Below the pieces are notes generated by a model. The model saw only the letters and a list, made by a program, of their open reading frames with translations. It was not told the origin of the DNA and made no database searches. A stretch of 64,000 bases of DNA, taken from contig NZ_JAQGEI010000018.1 in assembly GCF_029017505.1 (NCBI RefSeq), forward strand, positions 35,596 to 99,595, given 5' to 3'. Positions 24,475 to 32,704 of the stretch are shown in pieces. The stretch's first letter is position 1; every line of letters begins with the position of its first letter. The DNA comes from Sedimenticola hydrogenitrophicus. Its GTDB lineage: Bacteria; Pseudomonadota; Gammaproteobacteria; Chromatiales; Chromatiaceae. The translations under genes and the position numbers were made by a program.

Positions 24475-27171
24475 ATGCAAGCTGACACCACCCTATACGC
24501 CCGCTATGATCACGATCGCAAACCGATAGCGATTCAACATGATGGCATGTTTGTCTATGCCAATCCGGCCTTTCTCAGGCTCCTGGGCTATCGATCTTTC
24601 AGTGAACTTGAAGCTGTACCGGTTCTCGACCTGGTGGTTGACCGTCACAAGGAGCGGCTGCGGGAGCACTTTTCCGAAGCCGGGCAGGTGCCCCGCAGCG
24701 CCAGGGAATATCCCCGGGCCAAAGTGACCTTGCTGAAGAGTGATGGTGACCGTCTGGTGGCCATCATGAATTCCTGCTCTACCCTGGTCGATGGCGAGGA
24801 GTCGATCGAGTTCTCGCTCACCACCGAAGCGGACGTGCAGTTGAAGTATATTTTTCTGCATCTGCCCTGGAAATACTACTTCAGTGTGCTGTTCCTGTTT
24901 TTATTCACGGTACTGCCCAATGGGCTGCTGTTGAATCTCAACATCAACAACGCCCCGAGGGTCTACCTGCCGGCGGATGCGCCTTCGGTGATTATTGATG
25001 ATGAACTGCGGCGCCATTTTCCCAGCGATCAGGTCGTCCTGCTGCTGTTCGAAGGAGTGGCGCTCTATTCGGACGGATTCGCCCGGGCATTCAAAGACCT
25101 GGCCGAGGCGCTGGCTGCCCATCCGCTGATTGATGACGTGGTGAATATGACCACGCAGGATCATATCCACGGGACCGACGAGGGCTTTCTGGTTGAGCCG
25201 CTGCTCAGTGTCCGGGATCTGGAGAAAACCAGGCCGCCACAGCGGTTGGAGCGGGTACTCTCCGACCGCTTTGCCAGAAACGCCCTGGTGGCAGCGGACG
25301 GCAGCGCGGTTGCGATGCTGGTGATACCTGTCGCGATCGATTCGAGCCTCGAACGGTTGGCCCTGGAGGACGCCATTCTCGAGCAGGTCCGCAAGGCCAG
25401 GCTGGCTGGCTATCTGACCAGTATGGCCGGGCAGATCACCACCGATGTGGCGCAGATGAGATCGATGTTGCGGGATAACATGATCTTCATACCCGCCACC
25501 ACGCTGATCGGCCTGTTCCTGATATGGTGGCTATTCCATCGCTGGCTTGCGGTGATAGTGGCCGGCGTGGTCATCGGGGTAGTGGTCAGCTCCACCGTGG
25601 CGTTTTATGTGGTTTTCAATCAACCGTTCAACCTGATTTCCAGTATTATTCCGCCGCTGCTGTCGGCCTTGACGGTGGCTGCGCTGGTGCATCTGTTCAA
25701 CGCCCTTCACTATGCCTCGAAACGTGGATTGACCGGACCGCGCCGGGTACGCAGTGCACTCAACGAAGTGCGGCGGCCCGCGCTGTACACCGCCCTGACC
25801 ACGGTCGCCGGCCTCTCCTCACTCGGCCTGAGTCCGATCCCGCCGATCAAGGTGTTCGGGCTGATCTCGGCCGCCGGGGTGGCGCTGATCTATTTTGTGG
25901 TGATCCACCTGGTGCCAAATATCTTTGCCCGGTTTGACTATGCGCCCTGGCCCAGCCGGAAATCGGGGCTGGCCGGCCTGGACCGACTGGTCGGCAGACT
26001 GTTCCGTATCGGTGTCCGCTATCCGCTCTATGTGGTCGGTGTGATCGGTGTGGGGTTTGGGCTACTGTTGCCCCAGCTCGGCAATATTGTTGTGGAGACC
26101 AATCTCCAGGAGTTTTTCTATCCTCACCATCCGCTTCGCCAGGCCACGCAACACATCGAGGAGAAGCTGGTTGGCACCGCCTCCCTGGATATTGTCTTCA
26201 CGGCAAAACAGCGGGGCGGGTTGAAGCAGCCCAGGGTGCTGAATGCCATGCGGGCGTTTCAGCGCTGGGCGGAGGCGCAACCCGAGGTGGATAAGAGTAT
26301 CTCCATGGCCGATTTCGTCGAGGAGATGCACTGGGGCTTCAATGCGGAGGATCCCGAGTACCGGCGCATTCCGGATAACATTGAGTTGATCAGCCAGTAT
26401 CTGCTGGTCTATGACGGGGAGGATCTGTTTGATTTTGTCGATCAAGAGTATCGCATCGCCCATGTGAGCCTTAATGTGAATGTGCACGGTGCCAATGCGC
26501 TTTCCGAGCTGATGGGGCGAATCAGGACCTATCTCGGCGATCATCCCGCAAATGGCGTCGAATGGGAGATAGCGGGGTTCGGCCGGCTGTTTGCGGATCA
26601 GGAGGATCTGCTGATAGAGGGGCAGGTGAAGAGTCTGATTGGGGCGTTGGGGCTGATATTCCTGCTGATGCTGATACAGTGGCGTTCCATTGGCAGTGCA
26701 CTGCTCTGCATGATACCGAATCTGTCTCCTATCCTGTTGATTTTTATCATCATGGGGATGTTTGGTCTATGGCTGGATATGGCAACCGCCATGATTGCCA
26801 GTGTCGCGGTCGGCATCGCCGTGGATGACACTATCCATGTCTATCACGGTTTCATCAGTCGTGTGCGCAGGGGTATCAGTCCGATCACCGCCCTGGTTAA
26901 GACCTATAAGCAGGCGGGCAGGGCGGTCATGACCACGACGATAATCCTGAGCGCCCAATTCATCGTGCTGACGCTCTCGGAATTTGTGCCGACGACACAT
27001 TTCGGGCTTCTGACCAGTATCGGTCTGGTCACCGCGCTGCTCTTTGACCTGCTGCTCCTGCCCGCGCTGCTGGTTCTGATATACGCCCGGCGTCCGTCCG
27101 CTAAGATGCGGGAGGGGCTGTTCATGAAACGGCGGGTCGCCAGGGACAAGGGAGGGGATAACGAGGGTTGA
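24475..27171 (+). CDS. RND-superfamily exporter with N-terminal PAS domain
   Basis: An 898-residue protein. Residues 15-118 look like a PAS domain (FVYANPAFLRLLGYRS at 26-41). TM1 follows at about 131-153, then a periplasmic loop, a block of helices (about 340-500), a second TM/periplasmic repeat from about 525 and a last helix block (about 725-870). The latter carries VAVGIAVDDTIHVYHGF, the MMPL/HpnN-type motif with the D-D pair used in proton relay. RND exporters of this group move lipids or hydrophobic compounds; with the LolA-like protein and barrel it would form a trans-envelope route. The PAS fusion suggests regulation by a ligand or redox signal in the cytosol. Confidence 0.85.
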   Translation: MQADTTLYARYDHDRKPIAIQHDGMFVYANPAFLRLLGYRSFSELEAVPVLDLVVDRHKERLREHFSEAGQVPRSAREYPRAKVTLLKSDGDRLVAIMNSCSTLVDGEESIEFSLTTEADVQLKYIFLHLPWKYYFSVLFLFLFTVLPNGLLLNLNINNAPRVYLPADAPSVIIDDELRRHFPSDQVVLLLFEGVALYSDGFARAFKDLAEALAAHPLIDDVVNMTTQDHIHGTDEGFLVEPLLSVRDLEKTRPPQRLERVLSDRFARNALVAADGSAVAMLVIPVAIDSSLERLALEDAILEQVRKARLAGYLTSMAGQITTDVAQMRSMLRDNMIFIPATTLIGLFLIWWLFHRWLAVIVAGVVIGVVVSSTVAFYVVFNQPFNLISSIIPPLLSALTVAALVHLFNALHYASKRGLTGPRRVRSALNEVRRPALYTALTTVAGLSSLGLSPIPPIKVFGLISAAGVALIYFVVIHLVPNIFARFDYAPWPSRKSGLAGLDRLVGRLFRIGVRYPLYVVGVIGVGFGLLLPQLGNIVVETNLQEFFYPHHPLRQATQHIEEKLVGTASLDIVFTAKQRGGLKQPRVLNAMRAFQRWAEAQPEVDKSISMADFVEEMHWGFNAEDPEYRRIPDNIELISQYLLVYDGEDLFDFVDQEYRIAHVSLNVNVHGANALSELMGRIRTYLGDHPANGVEWEIAGFGRLFADQEDLLIEGQVKSLIGALGLIFLLMLIQWRSIGSALLCMIPNLSPILLIFIIMGMFGLWLDMATAMIASVAVGIAVDDTIHVYHGFISRVRRGISPITALVKTYKQAGRAVMTTTIILSAQFIVLTLSEFVPTTHFGLLTSIGLVTALLFDLLLLPALLVLIYARRPSAKMREGLFMKRRVARDKGGDNEG

Positions 27172-27670
27172 GCGTAGGTGCGACTGCGGTCACGGCCAGC
27201 CTTGTTCGGTGCAGAGCCGCTTGGTTCGGGGCCTCGCTGCCGTGGTAATCGGTAAGCCTTTTGTTCGTGGTGGTAATTATACGCATAAGCGACTGTTTTA
27301 AAGAGCAAACAGGAACTAAACTTGGTTTGTAGCGCTGAACCCTGGATCTGTGACGAGAATGGTGTTGGATTTTGCCGTTCACATGTTAGGATCAGTTTAT
27401 TTATAGTTGGCCCGACGGACAACAGTGGGGTAATATAAACCACTGATTTATTAACAAACCCAGATGGTTGGATTGTTATCTTCAGGTTTTGGGTGAATCT
27501 ATACCGGCTGGAGCCCGGCCGATCTTCCATCGTTCTGACGGTTGATGTGGCGAATAGGAATGTAATCGGAACCGGGGAGCGGCGTGAGTCTGTGACGGGA
27601 CTATCAGGTCATTTCTTGTCTTGGCAAGGTGCTGGATAAACGGTTATACAACAATAGCGTAAGGGAGAAC
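27172..27670. other. Leader region of the exosortase-A polysaccharide operon
   Basis: About 500 bp before the first gene of the XrtA operon, without a supportable gene. The operon promoter should be here. No good sigma-70 pair was found, and a TTGGCA-like motif near 27621 lacks the matching -12 GC of a sigma-54 site. The ribosome site AAGGGAG at about 27660 precedes ATG 27671. Confidence 0.4.
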
Positions 27671-28315
27671 ATGCTCGTGCCTATCAATAAATCACTACCA
27701 TCTCGTCGATTGTTAACCCAATGTCTTTCAATACTACTGGTTCTGCTGCTTGCCGGTTGTGCATCGAAATATCCTCAGGTCACCAGTGATCAGTTGAATG
27801 TGGAAGAGGATTTCGACTACATCATCGGGCCTGGAGACGAATTGAATATCTTCGTCTGGGGAAATCAGGAGCTGACGGTGACGGTTCCCGTGCGTCCGGA
27901 TGGCAAGATCACGACCCGTCTGGTGGAAGATATCCCGGCCAGTGGCAAGACACCCACCCAATTGGCCAGGGACGTTGAGAAGGCCTATTCCGAATATGTG
28001 AAAAATGCCGTTGTCACGGTCATTGTAGATGAGTTTGTCGGCATTCCCACGCAACAGGTCCGGGTTGTGGGGGAGGCGGCGGAACCGCTTTCGGTGCCGT
28101 TCAGAAAACACATGACCCTGCTTGATCTGATGATTGACGTCGGTGGTTTGACGGAATTTGCCGACGGCAACAAGTCGGTGCTGATAAGAAATGTTGGTGG
28201 TGAGCAGCAGGTGTATAACGTCCGGCTGGAAGATCTGGTAAAAGACGGTGATATCTCCGCAAATCTTGCACTGATGCCCGGCGATATCATGATCATCCCC
28301 GAGGCCTGGTTCTAG
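27671..28315 (+). CDS. XrtA-system polysaccharide export lipoprotein (Wza/BexD-like)
   Basis: A 214-residue outer-membrane lipoprotein: the signal peptide ends in LLLAGC, the lipobox. The poly-export domain starts at DYIIGPGDELNIFVWGNQEL and is followed by a SLBB-type repeat (QVRVVGEAAEPLSVPF ... LMIDVGGLTEFADGNKSVLI) and the closing LMPGDIMIIPE. It matches the export protein that opens exosortase-A loci. It would form the outer-membrane part of the export channel for the polysaccharide. The ATG at 27671 has AAGGGAG upstream; 14 more codons are open to 27629 but are less likely. First gene of the operon. Confidence 0.93.
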   Translation: MLVPINKSLPSRRLLTQCLSILLVLLLAGCASKYPQVTSDQLNVEEDFDYIIGPGDELNIFVWGNQELTVTVPVRPDGKITTRLVEDIPASGKTPTQLARDVEKAYSEYVKNAVVTVIVDEFVGIPTQQVRVVGEAAEPLSVPFRKHMTLLDLMIDVGGLTEFADGNKSVLIRNVGGEQQVYNVRLEDLVKDGDISANLALMPGDIMIIPEAWF

Positions 28316-28485
28316 ACCGGCTATACGGACCTTCTGGCGGATTGGTATGTGCCTGAGTCAGATCGGGTCACGGTCGCTAGTCAACCGAGGCCCGGTCTGA
28401 CAAGCCGTTCATCCATCCGGCAGTCCGAATTCTTAAACTGGCCGAAAGATCGCAAAAAGATATTTAGATAAAACCAGCAGGGACC

Positions 28486-28503
28486 TTGAGGTTTAAACCT
28501 CAA
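28486..28503. promoter_or_regulatory. Perfect 18-bp palindrome before chain-length gene
   Basis: TTGAGGTTTAAACCTCAA is a perfect palindrome without spacer, 21 bp before the start codon of the chain-length gene and in the 209-bp gap after the export gene. It could be an operator or a hairpin controlling translation of the downstream genes. No U-tract follows. Confidence 0.5.
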
Positions 28504-28524
28504 CAATCACGGGCGTAGGGATAT

Positions 28525-30111
28525 ATGCGAGAACTCCTTGAGCAGACTACAGAATATCTTCATGGTGTCTGGCGATTTCGCTGGGTGGCGTTGGTGGCGG
28601 CATGGGGTATCGCCATTGCCGGATGGATCGGCGTGGCACAGCTTCCGGATAAATATGAAGCCACCGCCCGATTGCATGTTGACAGCAACACTATTCTTGG
28701 GCCGCTGTTGCGTGGACTGGCAATCCAGCCGGATGTGGAACAGCGGGTGACCCTGTTGAGCAAGACGCTGCTCAGCAGGCCAAACATGGAAAAACTGATG
28801 CGCATGGTCGATCTCGACCTCAGGATCAGGAATGATCAGGATAAAGAGAGCCTGATAACGGAGTTGCGTGAGAATATTGAATTGGAGGGTCAGCGTACCA
28901 ATGCCTCCCTCTATTCGATCTCTTACACCCATTCCGATCGACTGGTTGCCCAACGGGTGGTGCAGTCGCTGATCTCAATCTTTATCGAGAGCACCTTGGG
29001 TGACAAGCGCAAGGACAGCGCGGGTGCCCAGGAGTTCCTGGACAAGCAGATTGCCGAATATGAAATCAGGCTGGCGGAGGCGGAAGCTAGATTGGCCGAC
29101 TTCAAGCGACGTTATGTGGGCACTATGCCCGGTGAACAGGGGGATTACTATCAGCGCCTGGATATCGCCAAAGGCCAGCTGAGCACCGCGCAGTTGGATC
29201 TTCGGGAGGCTGAGAACCGGCGTGCTGAAATCAAACGCCAGCTGGCTGGCGAGGAGCCGGTGTTTCTGCCGGGCGAGGTCGAGGATTTCGGCATCCCTTC
29301 ATCGGTGGATCAACGTATCCAGGGTTTGCAGTCGCGCCTGGACGAACTGTTGCTGAAGTATACTGATCGCCATCCGGATGTGATCGAGATAAAGGCCATT
29401 CTGGCCACACTCGAAACAGAGAGAAAACAGGAGCTGGAAGCGCGCCAGACGGAACCCTCAGCCTTCCAGGTGGGGGGACTGCAGACCAGCCCGGTCTATC
29501 AGCAGATGCGCACCATGCTTTCCGAAGCGGAGGCGCGGGTTGCTGAACTCAGGGTGCGCGCCGATGAGTACGCCAACCGGGCCCGGGAACTGGAGGCGAA
29601 GGTTGATCAGATTCCCCTGATCGAGGCTGAACTGCAGCAGTTGAATCGTGATTATAACGCGGTTGCGCAACAGCATGCGGCGCTGTTAAAGCGTCGCGAG
29701 TCGGCACATCTTTCGGAAAAGGCCGAGCAGGATGCGTCGGAAATCAAATTCCGGGTGATCGATCCGCCGTTTGTACCGCTCAAGCCGTCCGAGCCCAACA
29801 AACTTTTGCTGAATGGGGCGGTTTTCATCGGTAGCCTGATGGCGGGTATCGGTCTGGCGTTATTGAGTTCGCTTATTCGACCGGTGTTCTACAGTCGCGG
29901 TGCGCTCAATCGGATAACGGGATTGCCGGTACTGGGCTCGGTGGCATTCGTTCTTTCCAATGCTCAAAAACGGAAACAGCGGCTCGCAAGTGCCGTGTTC
30001 GTCTCCCTGGTACTGTTGCTGGGAACCCTGTTGGTCGGGATCAATCTGATGCATGACCTGGGGATTGATCTGTTAGGGAAAATGCAAGGTCTCGGGGTCC
30101 GGATTTTATGA
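28525..30111 (+). CDS. XrtA-system polysaccharide chain-length determinant (Wzz/GumC-like)
   Basis: A 528-residue inner-membrane co-polymerase. A Wzz domain starts after TM1 (about 25-45, VALVAAWGIAIAGWIGVA). A long periplasmic coiled coil follows (about 170-410, including LDKQIAEYEIRLAEAEARLA and VAELRVRADEYANRARELEA). A Pro-rich stretch before TM2 (about 415-445, PFVPLKPSEPNKLLL) and a further C-terminal TM near 490 complete the pattern. It sets polymer length and bridges to the export lipoprotein. The next gene, the tyrosine kinase, overlaps by 4 bp (ATGA), as expected for partners that form one functional unit. Confidence 0.93.
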   Translation: MRELLEQTTEYLHGVWRFRWVALVAAWGIAIAGWIGVAQLPDKYEATARLHVDSNTILGPLLRGLAIQPDVEQRVTLLSKTLLSRPNMEKLMRMVDLDLRIRNDQDKESLITELRENIELEGQRTNASLYSISYTHSDRLVAQRVVQSLISIFIESTLGDKRKDSAGAQEFLDKQIAEYEIRLAEAEARLADFKRRYVGTMPGEQGDYYQRLDIAKGQLSTAQLDLREAENRRAEIKRQLAGEEPVFLPGEVEDFGIPSSVDQRIQGLQSRLDELLLKYTDRHPDVIEIKAILATLETERKQELEARQTEPSAFQVGGLQTSPVYQQMRTMLSEAEARVAELRVRADEYANRARELEAKVDQIPLIEAELQQLNRDYNAVAQQHAALLKRRESAHLSEKAEQDASEIKFRVIDPPFVPLKPSEPNKLLLNGAVFIGSLMAGIGLALLSSLIRPVFYSRGALNRITGLPVLGSVAFVLSNAQKRKQRLASAVFVSLVLLLGTLLVGINLMHDLGIDLLGKMQGLGVRIL

Positions 30112-31085
30112 GCATTATCGAAAAAGCGATAGAGAAGCTGAATGCGGAGCAGGCGGGCAAGCAGGATGGGCTTGCGGATAATGTCGATCGGCCGCTTGAT
30201 CCCGCGCGGGATCCGCAGGTGTCCGGACACGCGCCGGTGGAGCCGCAGGACGATGGTCCCGCCCCCACTTTTGAGCAGCCACAAGAATCGCCCGCGGTAA
30301 AGCCAAACGGGAAGATTATCGACTTGCCGCTTGACCGGCTCAAATTGCTCGGCATGGTGACGCCCGATGATCCGCGCAGCAGGATCGCCGAGGAAAACCG
30401 GATTATCAAGCGGCCGCTGCTGATGAATATAGCCGGGAAGGGCGCTACTACTGTCGATAATCCAAACCTGATCATGGTCACCAGCGCACAATCCGGTGAA
30501 GGGAAGACCTTTACCGCGCTCAACCTGGCAATCAGTATCGCCATGGAGCAGGATAAAACGGTGTTGTTCGTCGATGCGGACGTGGCCAAGGCTTCGGCTG
30601 CCGCACTACTGGGAATTCCCGATGACTATCCCGGGCTTATTGATCTGCTAATGGACAACGGCACCAAAATAAGAGATGTGCTGTTACACACCAGTATCCC
30701 CAATCTGCGCGTATTGCCCGCGGGCCACGCCCACGAGCGTTCCACCGAGTTGCTGGCCAGTGCCGGGATGCAGCGGTTGATGGCCGAGTTGGCACAGCGC
30801 TATCCGGACCGAGTGATTATTTTTGATTCGCCACCCATCCTTTTCACAACGGAAGCGGGGGTGTTGGCCAGTCTTATGGGGCAGATAGTTTTTGTGGTGG
30901 CTGAAACCCAGACCCCACAGGGGAAGGTTGTTGAGGCACTCAGCCATCTTGGGTCGGAAAAAATCATCGGACTCCTGCTCAATAAATCGACCAATAGGGG
31001 AAATGGAGCAGACGGTTATGGCTTTGGTTATGGCTACGGCTACGGGTATGGGTATGGCTACAAACGTGATCGAAAAAATAATTAA
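30108..31085 (+). CDS. XrtA-associated tyrosine autokinase (BY-kinase)
   Basis: A 325-residue cytosolic kinase of the CpsD/Wzc-kinase class. It has Walker A SAQSGEGKT (126-134), Walker A' LFVDADVAKAS and Walker B VIIFDSPPIL. An N-terminal region of about 115 residues (SIIEKAIEKLNAEQ) is typical of the exosortase-A form. The C-terminus is a Gly-Tyr ladder (GFGYGYGYGYGYGYKR). Tyrosine clusters at this end are the autophosphorylation sites of BY-kinases, but the strict Gly-Tyr alternation is unusual. It would control the chain-length protein by cycling between phosphorylated and free states. It overlaps that gene by 4 bp. Confidence 0.93.
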   Translation: MSIIEKAIEKLNAEQAGKQDGLADNVDRPLDPARDPQVSGHAPVEPQDDGPAPTFEQPQESPAVKPNGKIIDLPLDRLKLLGMVTPDDPRSRIAEENRIIKRPLLMNIAGKGATTVDNPNLIMVTSAQSGEGKTFTALNLAISIAMEQDKTVLFVDADVAKASAAALLGIPDDYPGLIDLLMDNGTKIRDVLLHTSIPNLRVLPAGHAHERSTELLASAGMQRLMAELAQRYPDRVIIFDSPPILFTTEAGVLASLMGQIVFVVAETQTPQGKVVEALSHLGSEKIIGLLLNKSTNRGNGADGYGFGYGYGYGYGYGYKRDRKNN

Positions 31086-31097
31086 CAGGGGCTCAAT

Positions 31098-32540
31098 TTG
31101 ATGGTCAGTATGGGGAGATCGTTTTTTTCAACTTGTATAGTCGGAACCGGCTTGCTGCTGCTGTCGATGACTGCATCCGCGGCTGAGTGGACCCGGTCGG
31201 CTAGTATTAATACCAGTGTCGTCTATAGCGATAATATCAATCTGGCCAGTACCGGTAAGGAGAGCGAAGTCAACGGCATACTGACGCCCAATATCACGCT
31301 GCACGGCAGGGGGGCACGCGCCAACCTCGACCTGGTCGGCGCCCTTGAAATCAATAGCCAGGGCGGCAATAACGATTCCGTCAATCCACGCCTGCAGGCG
31401 GATGCCAATGCGGAACTTTACGAACGGGTGGTTTTCCTCGATCTCAATGCCACGGCGACCCAGAATGCTATCGATCCGCTGGCGGTCACGGGCACGGACA
31501 ACCTGAGCAATCGTGGCAACAAGACGACCACCTACAGCTACAGAATCAGCCCCTATCTGAAGCATCGCTACAAGGGCCTGGCGGAGATGGAACTGCGCTA
31601 TACCTACAATCAGTTGAATCACTCTGAAAGCACGGTTGCCGATACCAGCAGCGAGGCGTTCAATCTGTCGATTGATAGTGGCAGCGACTTTGCCAAGGGA
31701 ACCTGGGGGATCGACACCAACCGCCGCACTACCGACAACGACCAGGGCGAGGTGAGCGAGCTGAATTCATTGGATCTGCGGCTCGGTTACCGGATCAACC
31801 GCCAATGGCGCATAAACGGATCGGTGGGCAATGAATCCAATGAATTCGCTTCCGTTCAGTCGAGCCGTGACGGATCCCGCTGGGATATCGGCGCCACGTG
31901 GACGCCCAGTGCCAGGACCGTGCTTGATTTCGGCATAGGGGAACGGTTTTTCGGCAACACCCAGCGGCTGAGTCTGAGTCACGAATCGAGACGTTCGGTC
32001 TTGACGGCAAGTTTTACCCACGCACTGACCGACTCCACCGCCCTGTTGAGTAACCAGGTGGTGTTTCTCGTGACCGATCAGTTCGGCCAGCCAATTATCG
32101 ACCCGGTCACCGGCGACCCGTTCCTGATTTCCGGCAACCTGGCGACCATCGGCACCAGTACCTTTGTCGATGAACGGCTGGCGCTCTCCTATACTCTCGA
32201 GGGGCGCCGAACCCGTCTGACCCTGAACGCGGATATGTCGGATCAGACCTTCCAGGATTCCAACCGTGAGGTAACGTTAAGGGGACTAGGGGCGTCTCTC
32301 AGTCGAACCCTGTCCGGGAAGGTGTCCGCAGATGTCGGCCTGAACTGGAACCAGCAGGAGGAGAGCGGCACCGGCAACCGGGAGTCGGACACCTGGCGAT
32401 TGCAGGCCGGCCTGAATCAGCGGCTGGGCCAGAAGACCAATCTCCGCTTAAATTACATCTATACCGATCGCAGCTCAAACCAGGCAGGGCAGAGCTACGA
32501 AGAGAATAAACTGGCCCTGACCCTGATACATACCTTGTAG
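31098..32540 (+). CDS. XrtA/PEP-CTERM-associated outer-membrane beta-barrel protein
   Basis: A 480-residue protein with a signal peptide (SMGRSFFSTCIVGTGLLLLSMTASAAEW) and a mature part made of alternating strands rich in N, S, T and aromatic residues. An example is GARANLDLVGALEINSQGGN; the protein ends in aromatic/hydrophobic ALTLIHTL. It matches the uncharacterised family found fourth in exosortase-A loci. A role as outer-membrane porin for the polymer is plausible but unproven. It begins 12 bp after the kinase. The ATPase that usually follows this gene in such loci is missing; the next gene is wecB after 164 bp. Confidence 0.88.
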   Translation: MMVSMGRSFFSTCIVGTGLLLLSMTASAAEWTRSASINTSVVYSDNINLASTGKESEVNGILTPNITLHGRGARANLDLVGALEINSQGGNNDSVNPRLQADANAELYERVVFLDLNATATQNAIDPLAVTGTDNLSNRGNKTTTYSYRISPYLKHRYKGLAEMELRYTYNQLNHSESTVADTSSEAFNLSIDSGSDFAKGTWGIDTNRRTTDNDQGEVSELNSLDLRLGYRINRQWRINGSVGNESNEFASVQSSRDGSRWDIGATWTPSARTVLDFGIGERFFGNTQRLSLSHESRRSVLTASFTHALTDSTALLSNQVVFLVTDQFGQPIIDPVTGDPFLISGNLATIGTSTFVDERLALSYTLEGRRTRLTLNADMSDQTFQDSNREVTLRGLGASLSRTLSGKVSADVGLNWNQQEESGTGNRESDTWRLQAGLNQRLGQKTNLRLNYIYTDRSSNQAGQSYEENKLALTLIHTL

Positions 32541-32658
32541 AGGTTCGTTCAGTTCCGGTGTCGCATTGGCAGGATCCAAATCATGACAATCCACTGCCTC
32601 CGGCAGTACATTGATCAAACACAAAGGTGTCGAGACGTGAATGTCGCAAAAACTGAGT

Positions 32659-32685
32659 GCCCTCTCCCCAATCCGGGGAGAGGGC
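32659..32685. terminator. GC-rich hairpin between barrel gene and wecB
   Basis: GCCCTCTCCCC (32659-32669), loop AATCC, GGGGAGAGGGC (32675-32685): an 11-bp perfect stem 20 bp before the wecB start. No T-run follows, so it may attenuate transcription or be a common intergenic repeat rather than a full terminator. Confidence 0.4.
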
Positions 32686-32704
32686 GAGTGGGACGGCGCT
32701 GACC

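Noticed and set aside
27615..27640. Possible sigma-54 promoter before the XrtA operon (TTGGCAAGGTGCTGG)
   Set aside because: The -24 half resembles TGGCA, but the position for -12 GC is GG, so the essential dinucleotide is missing.
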